DNA of 64,000 nucleotides from Paenibacillus sp. FSL K6-1330 (GTDB taxonomy: Bacteria; Bacillota; Bacilli; Paenibacillales; Paenibacillaceae). How positions within the stretch are numbered: position 1 is the stretch's first letter; every line of letters starts with the position of its first letter. Below are positions 1 through 8,061 of this stretch, one piece after another. The notes under the pieces are model-generated. The model saw only the letters and a program-made list of their open reading frames with translations, was not told the origin of the DNA and did no database searches. The stretch is taken from the NCBI RefSeq assembly GCF_037976825.1, contig NZ_CP150269.1, positions 4,601,501 to 4,665,500 on the forward strand. Direction: 5' to 3'. Made by a program: the position numbers and the translations under genes.

Positions 1-653
1 TCACCCGCCAATAATTCCTGCATGATATTGTATAAGGCAAAAGCATACAGCTCATTATCGACGTGCTCTTCATCCGAACGAAGCTCATCCCTATCCGCTG
101 CTATTGCGATATAAAGCGGCCCCGGAAGCGGAATATCAAAGTAAATCAGCTTGCTCTCGATCTCGGATCGCTTCATCGGCGATGACGCCAGTCGTTCGAG
201 AAATCGTTCCTTAAGCAAGACCAAGCTCTCATTCAACTGATATTTGAGCCTCTTCAAGTGCTCCGTACGTCCGTGTTCCTCATCCATCTCCAGCTTGAGT
301 TTATCAAGCATCTCCCTTAATTCCGCCGAGGTAACCGGTTTCATAATAAAATCCGTGACCTGCAGCTTCACCGCCTGCTGGGCATATTCGAAATCGTCAA
401 ACCCGGTCAGAATGATGATCTTCGTCTTAGGAAAACGTTCTGTAATATGGCGGGACAATTCCAGGCCATCCATGTACGGCATGTTGATGTCCGTTAACAC
501 CACATCAGGTGGTTGGCGGGTGACAGTCTCCAATGCATCCCTGCCGTTCTCGCAAACTCCGATGCATTCAAAGCCATGGTCCGCCCACTGAATCTGGTTT
601 CGAATCCCTTCCCTTACAATCGGTTCGTCGTCCACAATAAGAATCGTATACAA
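1..653 (-). CDS. YesN-type response regulator, truncated by window edge
   Basis: Receiver half of a two-component response regulator; about 217 residues are present and the rest lies outside the window. Visible receiver landmarks are the acidic pair D8-D9, the phospho-acceptor D55 in DVVLTDINMP and the conserved K105 in IMKPVT. The stretch after residue 120 is the variable linker typical of YesN proteins, whose C-terminus normally carries an AraC-type helix-turn-helix; that part is not visible. I start it at TTG (complement of 651-653), since the open frame has a stop directly before it and GGGGGA lies just upstream. Such regulators usually pair with a YesM-like kinase, which would be downstream outside the window. 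Family assignment is confident; target genes are unknown. Confidence 0.85.
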   Translation of the reverse strand, partial: MYTILIVDDEPIVREGIRNQIQWADHGFECIGVCENGRDALETVTRQPPDVVLTDINMPYMDGLELSRHITERFPKTKIIILTGFDDFEYAQQAVKLQVTDFIMKPVTSAELREMLDKLKLEMDEEHGRTEHLKRLKYQLNESLVLLKERFLERLASSPMKRSEIESKLIYFDIPLPGPLYIAIAADRDELRSDEEHVDNELYAFALYNIMQELLAG

Positions 654-721
654 TCAAAGCTTCCCCCGTTCATAAGCAAATCCCATTTGCTTAGGTTCTA
701 TCGTGTTACGAGGTGAATATA

Positions 722-760
722 CAGGAAAAGCCCTTTGGCAAGCAACTGCCAAAGGGCTCC
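722..760 (-). terminator. Rho-independent terminator of the FMN reductase gene
   Basis: A perfect 12-bp stem (AGCCCTTTGGCA at 729-740, TGCCAAAGGGCT at 747-758) around a 6-nt loop, followed on the minus strand by TTTTCC. It sits 15 bases past the reductase stop and separates it from the response regulator. Confidence 0.85.
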
Positions 761-772
761 ATGACTTCATAT

Positions 773-1315
773 TTATTTGCGGGTGTTCATCCATGTAATG
801 AAATTGTTCACCACAATATCGAGGAAACCGATGGTTGGCTCATGGATTAACTTGCCAGCCTCATCCATCTTCTCGTGTACCGCGCCGATGTATACTTCAT
901 TGTTCGGAAGCAGCGGCGAAGTAATGCCGACAGAAAACAGAATATCCCGGAGATGCTCTTGAGCGCGAACCGTTCCAAGCTGTCCCATCGACGCCCCCAT
1001 AATCCATGAAGGCTTCCCGTTCATGACCTTATCAACGCGCGATAACCAATCGAGCGCGTTCTTGAGCACGCCCGGTATGGAGTAATTATACTCCGGTGTG
1101 ATCCACAATACCGCATCGGCGGCAGCAATCCGCTCTTTGAAATCCTTAACAACCGCAGGAGGATCCAGCTCAATGTCTTGATCATAAAACGGAAGATCTC
1201 GAAGCCCCAAGATTTCAAACGCAATCTGATCCGAGTAGCGCTGCTTCAAATATTCCGCCAGTTTCATATTGTACGACTCTTTTCTAATGCTTCCTACAAC
1301 GATTGCGACTTTCAT
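773..1315 (-). CDS. NADPH-dependent FMN reductase family protein
   Basis: Flavodoxin-fold oxidoreductase of the NADPH-dependent FMN reductase family (ChrR/azoreductase/quinone-reductase group), 180 residues, the normal size. The phosphate-binding loop GSIRKESYN (8-16) and the flavin-contact segment TPEYNYSIPGVLKNALDW (73-90) are both present. Soluble, no signal peptide. It has its own promoter and terminator, so it is probably transcribed alone although it follows a second FMN reductase and a glyoxalase fusion on the same strand. The physiological acceptor (quinone, nitro- or azo-compound, chromate) cannot be read from sequence. Confidence 0.88.
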   Translation of the reverse strand: MKVAIVVGSIRKESYNMKLAEYLKQRYSDQIAFEILGLRDLPFYDQDIELDPPAVVKDFKERIAAADAVLWITPEYNYSIPGVLKNALDWLSRVDKVMNGKPSWIMGASMGQLGTVRAQEHLRDILFSVGITSPLLPNNEVYIGAVHEKMDEAGKLIHEPTIGFLDIVVNNFITWMNTRK

Positions 1316-1376
1316 GATACCCTCCAGTTCTATGCCTTCTAAGCATATTTCAATCTATTTTTAACAACTAATTTTT

Positions 1377-1405
1377 AGCCTAACACCATATTTTACCAAT
1401 GTCAA
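1377..1405 (-). promoter_or_regulatory. Sigma-A-like promoter of the FMN reductase gene
   Basis: On the minus strand TTGACA (complement of 1400-1405), a 17-base spacer and TAGGCT (complement of 1377-1382), about 60 bases before the start codon. The -35 is perfect and the -10 is weak. Confidence 0.5.
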
Positions 1406-1418
1406 AATATCCTTTGTC

Positions 1419-3131
1419 CTACTTCATCAACGAGAGCAGTTTACATACGCCGCGTTCCATATCTGCTCTTCTCTCTGGCGGCACGTACCGCATCAAGGAC
1501 AGTGCGGCATATGGCACCTTGATTGCATGCGGATCTTCATACAGCCCGCTCCAATAGGCCGAATCCGTAATCGAAGCTTCCTCTGCAGCCTCAACTCTCT
1601 GATTCGATAGCGCTTGTGGCTTTAAACGGTTGAGTTTTATTTGCAGCCTGTGATTGTTTTGACCAAGCTTGGCAAGCTGAGCATATCCGAGCCGTTCCAG
1701 CTCAATCAATGCGTGGGCGTGGGTAATGCCATGCTCAAGCTCACCAGCAAAAAAGTAGTACTTCCCTTCAACGTGTTGATCCGGCAGCACATGATCCAAC
1801 TCGGATAAAGCACGAATGGCCAGATCGGATGCATTCCGGTACGGCGGTATTTCCGAGAGTGAGATCTCCGATCGATCCAGCTTCGTATAATCATCAATTC
1901 CGTAATACCTGGCAAGCTTGTGTTCAACTGCTGCATCTTCCATCAGCTTAAGTAAACCTCGCACGATAGACGGCGTCAGTAAGTCCGGACGCTCACGCAA
2001 TGCTTTCAGTCCCAAGACGGCCAGGGTTACCCCGTGTCCGGAGGTACTCAGATTCGTCAGGTTAGGCAGCAGTCCTTCAATAAATCGATTCATTAATTCA
2101 GGCTGCGCAGGTTCGGGAGGATAGGGTTCGAACCAATCTTCATGCTGACTGCGCAAGTGCCAGCAATTGGAAGCCAACCCCTGCAGTACATCTTGCGGCA
2201 GATCAAACTCCTTCTGCATGTAATAAGCCGCCAAATACGCTCCGCCAACATGTCCTTCAAACCAGCCAATCTCGCCGCCGCGGCTCAAGGCTGTAAGACC
2301 ATCCTCCAAATACCGGTCACTAATGACCGAATTCACCTCCTTCCCTTCAATTGCACTTGGCAGATTCAGCCTGACTGCAATGTCTTTAGGAAAGCTTGTG
2401 ATCTTTAGTCGGATGCTGTAACCATACATTCTAAAATGCAAACCATCCTCGGTATCCGAAACCATCATCCGCCGATCCAGAGTGGATCGAACCCGGTCCA
2501 GAAACCGTTCGTCGGTTACTCCATAAGTTATCTCCAGGGATGGTGCCAGCGCATACATCGAAATCGGAATCCATTTGCGCTTTGTTGATACAACAACGGC
2601 ATGGGCTGTTCCTCCAATGACAAAAGCGAATTGCTCCGACTCCTTGGCGATCGTTAAACCGAGCGTCTTCTGCATCCATAATCTTGCGGCTATCGGATCC
2701 TCCACAGGTAATCCCACCTCCCGCAAATACAGGACGCCATAGGTGCCGTTCGGCGCCAGTACCCCTTCCTTCAGATCATCGTGCGCGATAAACTCAAGCA
2801 AGTTTCCATCGCCATCCTTGAAGTACACATTCACGCCGGAATCAAACCGCTCAACCACTTCACCATCAGGCCATTTCAACAAAGGTACCTGCTCTGCGAG
2901 CTTCTGGATCATGGATTCAAACTGGGAATAAGGCACTTCAAACGCGATATGGGCAGGAGCTATAGATTCATACGCTTCTTCAAATGCGAGTGTGAAATCC
3001 GGTGTAGGCTGGAATACGATCTCAACCTCGCTTTCGCTTGCAATCGGGAAATGAAGCAGTCCGTTGTAAAATTGTTTCACACCCTGAATGGAGACCGTTT
3101 TTAATTTCAATCCGGCAAAATGAGTGATCAT
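1419..3131 (-). CDS. Glyoxalase/VOC domain fused to an uncharacterised helical domain
   Basis: A 570-residue fusion. Residues 1 to about 225 read as a two-half glyoxalase/bleomycin-resistance (VOC) domain: AHIAFEVP near 62 and DGDGNLLEFI near 105-117 carry the usual metal-ligand His and Glu positions. The remaining 340 residues are mostly helical and I do not recognise them; notable are SGHGVTLAVLGL and a His-rich HGITHAHALIELERLG segment that could bind metal or heme. The start overlaps the stop of the upstream FMN reductase by 4 bases (ATGA), so the two are translationally coupled. Together with two flavin reductases this suggests detoxification or degradation of an electrophile or quinone. 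The VOC call is fairly safe, the function is not. Confidence 0.75.
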   Translation of the reverse strand: MITHFAGLKLKTVSIQGVKQFYNGLLHFPIASESEVEIVFQPTPDFTLAFEEAYESIAPAHIAFEVPYSQFESMIQKLAEQVPLLKWPDGEVVERFDSGVNVYFKDGDGNLLEFIAHDDLKEGVLAPNGTYGVLYLREVGLPVEDPIAARLWMQKTLGLTIAKESEQFAFVIGGTAHAVVVSTKRKWIPISMYALAPSLEITYGVTDERFLDRVRSTLDRRMMVSDTEDGLHFRMYGYSIRLKITSFPKDIAVRLNLPSAIEGKEVNSVISDRYLEDGLTALSRGGEIGWFEGHVGGAYLAAYYMQKEFDLPQDVLQGLASNCWHLRSQHEDWFEPYPPEPAQPELMNRFIEGLLPNLTNLSTSGHGVTLAVLGLKALRERPDLLTPSIVRGLLKLMEDAAVEHKLARYYGIDDYTKLDRSEISLSEIPPYRNASDLAIRALSELDHVLPDQHVEGKYYFFAGELEHGITHAHALIELERLGYAQLAKLGQNNHRLQIKLNRLKPQALSNQRVEAAEEASITDSAYWSGLYEDPHAIKVPYAALSLMRYVPPERRADMERGVCKLLSLMK

Positions 3132-3688
3132 GAGGTTTCAACCTCCTCTTTACCGCTGACCTTCTTTACCAGCTCCATAAAGATGGATAGCGCCTCTTTA
3201 GCCCGATAATCCAGCACAATCGTGCCTTCTGCCGCTTCGGATTCGTAAATGGTCCGCTGAGAACCGCCAATGGAGATCCATTCCGGACTATTAATTCCGT
3301 GCAAATTGCGTATGGTAGCTTGCATTTGCTGCAGTGAACTCACACCGACCGCCCCTCCCGCCGAGCTTACCGATAACACCGGTTTACCTGAGAAATGCAT
3401 CTGTCCCAAATGATCCAAGGCGTTCTTCAAAACCCCACTCATTCCTCCGTGGTACTCCGGTGTCGTCAATATAATTCCATCCGCTTCCATTAACAGACGC
3501 TGCAGCTCGCGCACGCCAGCATGGCGGTTGAATATCTCGTCTGGTGAATAGAACGGGAGCGGTGTCTCATACAAGTTAAACAGCTTCACCTCCACGAACA
3601 ACGTATTCATTTGCGCTTCCAAGGCTTTAGCCAGAACGGTGCTTGTTGCTTCCTTACGATTGCTGCCAGCTATAATCACAATCTTCAT
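3128..3688 (-). CDS. NADPH-dependent FMN reductase family protein
   Basis: Second flavodoxin-fold FMN reductase, 186 residues. GSNRKEATS (8-16) is the FMN phosphate loop and TPEYHGGMSGVLKNALDHL (76-94) the flavin-binding segment. An in-frame extension of 33 residues upstream is possible, but I start at ATG 3688 because GGGAGG lies 6 bases before it and the protein then begins with the family's usual MKIVIIAGSN. First gene of a two-gene operon with the VOC fusion (ATGA overlap). It resembles azobenzene/NADPH quinone reductases such as B. subtilis YhdA-type proteins, but the substrate is unknown. Confidence 0.87.
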   Translation of the reverse strand: MKIVIIAGSNRKEATSTVLAKALEAQMNTLFVEVKLFNLYETPLPFYSPDEIFNRHAGVRELQRLLMEADGIILTTPEYHGGMSGVLKNALDHLGQMHFSGKPVLSVSSAGGAVGVSSLQQMQATIRNLHGINSPEWISIGGSQRTIYESEAAEGTIVLDYRAKEALSIFMELVKKVSGKEEVETS

Positions 3689-3787
3689 GGTACTGCCTCC
3701 CTTATGGATATCGAATGTTTTGTTAAGTCCATTGTAGAGGAGGCAAGCCATGGAAATCGTCAACATTTGGAGTGATTTTACGAGCAA

Positions 3788-3815
3788 AAGCTCTCATGCC
3801 TTCGGCTGAGAGCTT
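3788..3815 (-). terminator. Terminator of the two-component operon
   Basis: Stem AAGCTCTCA/TGAGAGCTT with an inner GCC-TTC-GGC hairpin; on the minus strand it is followed by TTTTGC. It lies 52 bases downstream of the response regulator stop. Confidence 0.75.
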
Positions 3816-3867
3816 CTACAACTATAGTCTTAGATATGATCGTTATGTACGCCAAATACAGCAATCC

Positions 3868-4533
3868 TTATACGATTCCATGCTTGAGCGCATAAATGGC
3901 CGCCTGTGTCCGGTCGGCAACCCCCAGCTTATCGAGCAGATGGCTGACATGGGTTTTAACCGTCTTCTCGGTGATGTAAAGCGCTTCGCTGATTTCCCTG
4001 TTGTTCATACCCGATGCAATCAGCTGCAGTACCTCCTGCTCCCGGCGGGTAAGTTTATCCAACTGTGCTGCCTGTTCCTGATGGCCGGACCCGCTGGTCT
4101 CATCTGCTCCCGCTGGCGATGTAACATGCGTCATGAGCAGGCCTGCCGCATCCGGATGCAGTTCAACTTGGCCTTCATACACGCGCCTGATCGCAGCCAC
4201 CAGATCCTCAGGCTCAATATCTTTAAGAAGATAGCCGCGTGCGCCTGCCCGAATGGCGGGCAAAACATGGTCATAATCGATAAACGAGGTCAGCACGATG
4301 ACTTTAATGTGAGGCTGTTCTTTTGTTAACCGTGCGGTCGTATCGATTCCATTGAGGATTGGCATATTCAGATCCATTAATACGACATCGGGATTTAGAT
4401 GTTTGGCCGTCTCCAGCGTCTCCTCGCCATTCGCGGCTTCGCCAACCATCTCGATATCCGGCTGCGTAGCCAGAAAAACCTGCAATCCCCGGCGTACCAT
4501 GGCATGATCGTCAGCGATCAACAATCGGATCAT
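3868..4533 (-). CDS. NarL/LuxR-family response regulator
   Basis: DNA-binding response regulator of 221 residues. N-terminal receiver domain with D8-D9 and phospho-acceptor D54 (VVLMDLNMP), K104-type lysine in YLLKDI, then a flexible linker and a C-terminal LuxR helix-turn-helix (about 155-215: LTRREQEVLQLIASG, then EKTVKTHVSHLLDKL). The start codon overlaps the kinase stop by 4 bases, so the pair is co-translated. Its kinase is the GAF protein upstream. The pair is most like the YhcZ/LiaR/NarL group; its targets may include the flavin reductases just downstream, which is inference from position only. Confidence 0.93.
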   Translation of the reverse strand: MIRLLIADDHAMVRRGLQVFLATQPDIEMVGEAANGEETLETAKHLNPDVVLMDLNMPILNGIDTTARLTKEQPHIKVIVLTSFIDYDHVLPAIRAGARGYLLKDIEPEDLVAAIRRVYEGQVELHPDAAGLLMTHVTSPAGADETSGSGHQEQAAQLDKLTRREQEVLQLIASGMNNREISEALYITEKTVKTHVSHLLDKLGVADRTQAAIYALKHGIV

Positions 4534-6230
4534 CCGTTATCCCCCCCCTTCTCTGTTGATCTACCCCTTAAGGGCAGCGAAACCTCAATGATGGTTCCCT
4601 CTCTGTACACACTGTATAGACGGAATTGTCCTCCGAGCGATTCGGCCCGTTCCCGCATGCTCGACAACCCAATTGAATGCCGCGTCAGCTCGTTCAATCG
4701 TTGCTTGGTAATCCCGCGGCCATGATCTTCGATCCGAAGTTCAACTTCATTTTCCTGTAGAGTTAATACGACCGTTACTTCCTTCGTATCCGCATGCTTG
4801 CTTACATTGTTCAGCGCCTCTTGACCGATCCTCCACAAGGCTTCTTCCACGATCCGGGGCAGGTCCTGTATCCCGCTGATATGTGAACTTACATGAAGCT
4901 TCAATCGTTCGCCGTATTGTTTAAGGCCTGTCATAAGCCCTTCCTCAAGTCCGGGTGGGCGAAGCTGCATGATCAGTTCCCGCATTTCCTTAAGGGCGCT
5001 TTGCGATAAAAACTGTATATCATGGATGGTGTCCTGCAGCATGCTTTTCCGCTCATGCGGCTCCGCGGCAAGCATTCCCCCCACCCCCTTGGACATCATG
5101 ACTAACGAGAACAGGGTTTGACTTACCGAGTCGTGCAGGTCTCGGGCTAGACGATTGCGTTCATCCATTCTTGCGAGCTCCCGCCGGTTCTCCTCCAGAC
5201 GGATACGCTGAAGGGTCATGCCGATATGTTCAGCCAGTGCCTCGAGCACCTCCATATCCGCCCGGTACGCATCCCCGTAATGATCGTAGCCTATCAAAAG
5301 CAGTCCAAAAGAGGTATCTTCCGCAGCCGCCAGCGGAACCGCAACCGCTCGGGTGATGGAGGCTATCCATCCCTGTTCAACCAATAAATCCGCAAGCCGC
5401 TGCGCGTCTTCGGCACTGACCGAATCCGCAGAGACCTTTCCATTGCCAGACCGGATTCGTGCGGTTTCAGGAAGTGGAAATTGGGCATGGGGCAGCGTCG
5501 TCTGACCTCCGCTGTATAGGGCACGCAGTGTCATTTCGTTACCGATAGGTTCCAGTAATGCGGCAACATGCCAGTCAAAGTAACGTCCCATTAAACTCAT
5601 GACTTGCTTCGTTAATTCGGCCCGGTTAACCGCCTGGGAAGCATAAGCACCGAGAGCACTGCTATATTCCCCAAGCCGGGCAAACAAATCCGCGCGGCGC
5701 TGCTCAGCTGCGTACAGCCGCATGCGCTCAATGGCGCTGCCGATTTGGTAGGCTACCGATTCCAGCAGTGCCAGTTCCTCTTTGGTGAAATGCAGCTTCC
5801 CGGGCGCAGCCACATTCAGTACGCCGAACCTGCGGCTGCCAGATCGCAGCGGAACGGTTGCATGGTGGGTTATGCCCTCTGTATCCCCCCATTGATACCG
5901 AACGGCGTTATCCAGACGCTTGCAATTCAAAATGTTCACCGCATTTTTCAAGCGTCCGTCATCGTAACGCTCCAGGCACCAGCAGCTGCCGCATCTCATC
6001 GGTTCGTTATCATCCCGGCTCAGGGCAGGCGGCAAATTCCGGCTGGCTACGAATTCATGCGTTCCCCGATCTTCCACCAGGAACAGCCAGCCGGTCGTAA
6101 GTCCCGTTAGCTCCAGCAGCTTGGCAATAACAACGTCCAGCATGGGAGCAAGCTCATTGGACTCGTTCAACGTTTCTGCGATCGTTTTCAGCGTAATTAA
6201 CTCCTGAATATGCGGATCGTGATTGGACAT
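4530..6230 (-). CDS. GAF-domain sensor histidine kinase (NarX/HisKA_3 type)
   Basis: Cytoplasmic sensor kinase of 566 residues without membrane segments. Two GAF-like regions (about 25-170 and 195-340) precede a HisKA_3 dimerisation domain whose phospho-acceptor is H366 in ARDLHDSVSQTLFSL, and an HATPase_c domain (about 455-555; EALNNVSKHA, DHGRGI, GLSSMRERA). The first GAF domain has a cysteine cluster C80-X2-C83-X-C85-X17-C103, a pattern suited to a Fe-S cluster or redox switch and reminiscent of oxygen/redox-sensing kinases such as staphylococcal AirS. A promoter with TTGATG-16-TATAAT lies upstream. It forms an operon with the NarL regulator. The kinase call is firm; the redox role is inference. 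Confidence 0.93.
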   Translation of the reverse strand: MSNHDPHIQELITLKTIAETLNESNELAPMLDVVIAKLLELTGLTTGWLFLVEDRGTHEFVASRNLPPALSRDDNEPMRCGSCWCLERYDDGRLKNAVNILNCKRLDNAVRYQWGDTEGITHHATVPLRSGSRRFGVLNVAAPGKLHFTKEELALLESVAYQIGSAIERMRLYAAEQRRADLFARLGEYSSALGAYASQAVNRAELTKQVMSLMGRYFDWHVAALLEPIGNEMTLRALYSGGQTTLPHAQFPLPETARIRSGNGKVSADSVSAEDAQRLADLLVEQGWIASITRAVAVPLAAAEDTSFGLLLIGYDHYGDAYRADMEVLEALAEHIGMTLQRIRLEENRRELARMDERNRLARDLHDSVSQTLFSLVMMSKGVGGMLAAEPHERKSMLQDTIHDIQFLSQSALKEMRELIMQLRPPGLEEGLMTGLKQYGERLKLHVSSHISGIQDLPRIVEEALWRIGQEALNNVSKHADTKEVTVVLTLQENEVELRIEDHGRGITKQRLNELTRHSIGLSSMRERAESLGGQFRLYSVYREGTIIEVSLPLRGRSTEKGGDNG

Positions 6231-6270
6231 ACACGAAAGCTCCTTCTTTTTTGCATTCTGAAGTAACTAT

Positions 6271-6298
6271 ATTATATAATCCTGTCACACACCATCAA
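6271..6298 (-). promoter_or_regulatory. Promoter of the sensor kinase operon
   Basis: Minus-strand TTGATG (complement of 6293-6298), 16-base spacer, perfect TATAAT (complement of 6271-6276), about 40 bases before the kinase start, which has AAGGAG 9 bases upstream. Confidence 0.65.
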
Positions 6299-6457
6299 AA
6301 TCCCCTATGAGCCCTTTGGGCTTTTCACAGATCATTCACCCCATGAATTTTGGTAAAAAACAATTAATATTGTTTTATCTCTTGCAAATTTCCACCTACA
6401 TATGGCTTAATATAGAAGTCGGGGCCGACGAAATGAGCTGAAAGGAGGCTGATTGCA

Positions 6458-6490
6458 ATGATTCAGATCCGTGAGGTGGTATTCGCGTAA
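6458..6490 (+). CDS. Putative 10-residue leader peptide
   Basis: A minimal reading frame coding MIQIREVVFA, with the strong ribosome binding site AAAGGAGG 10 bases before ATG. Its stop codon lies inside a small hairpin (ATTCGC/GCGAAT, 6481-6496) and a strong terminator follows 18 bases later. This layout is that of a translated leader controlling read-through into the downstream genes. The coding claim rests only on the ribosome binding site and context. Confidence 0.4.
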   Translation: MIQIREVVFA

Positions 6491-6508
6491 AGCGAATATC
6501 CGTTAAAT

Positions 6509-6542
6509 GGGAGCCCGCTGCGGGCTCCCTATATCTATTTTT
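6509..6542 (+). terminator. Terminator/attenuator after the leader peptide
   Basis: A 9-bp GC-rich stem (GGGAGCCCG 6509-6517, CGGGCTCCC 6521-6529) with a 3-nt loop followed by TATATCTATTTTT. It lies between the leader peptide and the CD3324-like gene, so it may act as an attenuator instead of a simple operon end. Confidence 0.75.
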
Positions 6543-6599
6543 AAATCCAAAAATCTAAAAACCCAAAAAAACCAATATCACGAAAGGAGGAGGGCAAGC

Positions 6600-6737
6600 A
6601 TGATCAATGCAATTGTTTTGAAACTCAACGATAGCTTAAATATGTATACAGAAAGAGGAGGGCATCGATGGGCCATTACAAGAACGGAAGAGAAGTGCTT
6701 CCCCCCGAGCTGCTGCAGCAAATTCAACAGTATATAG
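6600..6737 (+). CDS. Small protein overlapping the CD3324-family gene
   Basis: A 45-residue frame starting MINAIVLKLNDSLNMYTERGG, preceded by AAAGGAGGAGGG at 6 bases. The last 70 bases overlap the next gene in another frame, so only the first 22 residues look protein-like. It may be a second leader whose translation exposes the ribosome binding site of the next gene. No homologue is recognised. Confidence 0.35.
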   Translation: MINAIVLKLNDSLNMYTERGGHRWAITRTEEKCFPPSCCSKFNSI

Positions 6738-6949
6738 ATGGAGAATTACTCTACATACCGAAACAGAGCGAGCAAAGAGCCGGCTGGGGAGAGTTAAGCG
6801 GTTCCAAACAACGCATCGAAAGTCGAAATAAAGAAATGTATCGCGCTTACTGCAAAGGACGGTCCATTGAGGAATTGGAACGGACCTACTTCCTGTCTGG
6901 AGAAAGCGTGCGCAAGATCATAAGTAAACTTACCCGCGTAGGGACCTGA
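6668..6949 (+). CDS. CD3324 family protein (Mor-like helix-turn-helix)
   Basis: A 93-residue protein matching the CD3324/Mor-activator-like small regulators: an N-terminal LPPELLQQIQQYIDGELLYIP segment, the conserved WGE followed by Ser-Gly and Arg-rich turn (R-x-E-S-R-N), then a helix-turn-helix with SIEELERTYFLSGESVRKIIS. The ATG has AGAGGAGGG 6 bases upstream. Presumed cytoplasmic DNA-binding protein; the family is common in Bacillota but its targets are not established. Two translated leader-like frames and a terminator lie upstream, hinting at translational or attenuation control. Confidence 0.82.
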   Translation: MGHYKNGREVLPPELLQQIQQYIDGELLYIPKQSEQRAGWGELSGSKQRIESRNKEMYRAYCKGRSIEELERTYFLSGESVRKIISKLTRVGT

Positions 6950-6986
6950 ATCGATGAGATTTAACGGTCTGTACACGGATTAACAT

Positions 6987-7016
6987 AGGACTGTTCCCCT
7001 GGGGCGCAGTCCTTTT
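6987..7016 (+). terminator. Terminator after the CD3324-family gene
   Basis: AGGACTG/CAGTCCT stem with a C/G-rich interior followed by TTTT, 38 bases past the stop codon. Confidence 0.7.
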
Positions 7017-7017
7017 C

Positions 7018-7683
7018 ACGTTGTATTGCATTAAAACTCACTTGTATCTGGCTAAAAACGTCAGCGCTATTAAGCATATCGATAACAAAGCATAATGAAG
7101 ACTTAAAAATGCTGATCTTTGCATCCGGGATAAGCCAAGTAAGGCATAAGTATCGGATATAAACCGTGACTTGAAAATACTATTACGGAAGACAGTAAAA
7201 AAGGAGAAAATGAGACATTGAGTTAAACTTATTTGACCACCGAGTTCTTTGCGTCAGCGAAAAAGAAACCACGAAGTAGTGGTTTGTCACAATGACTTTG
7301 AAAAGTCCAAAACAGGGTAAAATTGTTGTTTTATGAGCCAGCCTTGTTCGATTCAAATCAGTGATTTCAATAACATGACACAAACTACGATAAGCATTTG
7401 ACTGAGTAAATGAGAAAAACTGAGCATAAGCCGATGAGGGCAGTTGCTCTGAAATGACTGTGTATACCTTTTTCATTTCAAAAACGACGAAATTAGTCAG
7501 TGAAAATATATTTAAAAGAAAATACGGCGACCCTTCCCAAGTCAATCTCGGGAGAAGATCGCCGCATATTAAACTCTCTTTCTATGTCTAATCTAACGGA
7601 CATTGAATAGCAGTCCATTCTCTTGTTTAACTGAGACTATGTTTTCATTGGATGATAATTCTTAGTCTGATCCAATTTATTTT
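7018..7683. other. AT-rich stretch without a convincing gene
   Basis: About 660 bases with no gene I can support. A 120-residue open frame on the minus strand (7183-7545) has no good ribosome binding site and no recognisable domain. The base composition is clearly more AT-rich than the flanks. The only structured element is the hairpin at 7525-7564. Confidence 0.5.
7508..7564 (-). terminator. Probable terminator of the lipoprotein/protease genes
   Basis: An imperfect long hairpin: on the minus strand CGGCGATCTTCTCCC pairs with GGGAAGGGTCGCCG around a 10-nt loop and is followed by TATTTTCTTTT. It lies 120 bases past the lipoprotein stop, so a longer 3' untranslated region or a lost gene between them is possible. 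Confidence 0.55.
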
Positions 7684-8022
7684 CTAACGATCTAATCTAT
7701 TGATTTTTTTCGCAGTGACCTGACCTGGATATGAATCTTCTATAGAATTATATACAATCTCAATTTCCTCACCGACTGTAAACATAGCAGGATCTGTTCC
7801 AGTTACCCATAGTACATCTTTATACTTTTTTGACTCGATTAAGACGTTAGAATCTTCATGTAAATCCTCATTCTTCAACCCAGAAATGACTAGGATTTTT
7901 TTATTGTCTATATCAATCTCTTTAACAACACCAATTAATGTCTCATAATCAGAACTTGAACCATTACAAGCAGTTAGTAAGCATAAACATAAACATATTA
8001 AAAATGCTTTTTTTTTATACAT
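7684..8022 (-). CDS. Small lipoprotein, DUF3221-like
   Basis: A 112-residue exported lipoprotein: positively charged start, hydrophobic core and lipobox LTAC with the lipidated cysteine at 19. The mature part (GVVKEIDIDNKKILVISG near 31-48, then a beta-rich stretch ending SYPGQVTAKKINR) fits the DUF3221/YobA-type small OB-like lipoproteins of bacilli. It follows the protease gene by about 40 bases on the same strand and shares its AT-rich codon use, so both probably came together. The function of the family is unknown. Confidence 0.75.
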   Translation of the reverse strand: MYKKKAFLICLCLCLLTACNGSSSDYETLIGVVKEIDIDNKKILVISGLKNEDLHEDSNVLIESKKYKDVLWVTGTDPAMFTVGEEIEIVYNSIEDSYPGQVTAKKINRLDR

Positions 8023-8061
8023 AATTTCGCTCCCAGTTAGTATTACTTAGAAAAAGCTGAT

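Noticed and set aside
7183..7545. A 120-codon minus-strand frame as a gene
   Set aside because: No ribosome binding site, no domain, AT-rich composition that yields random open frames; kept only as an undefined stretch.
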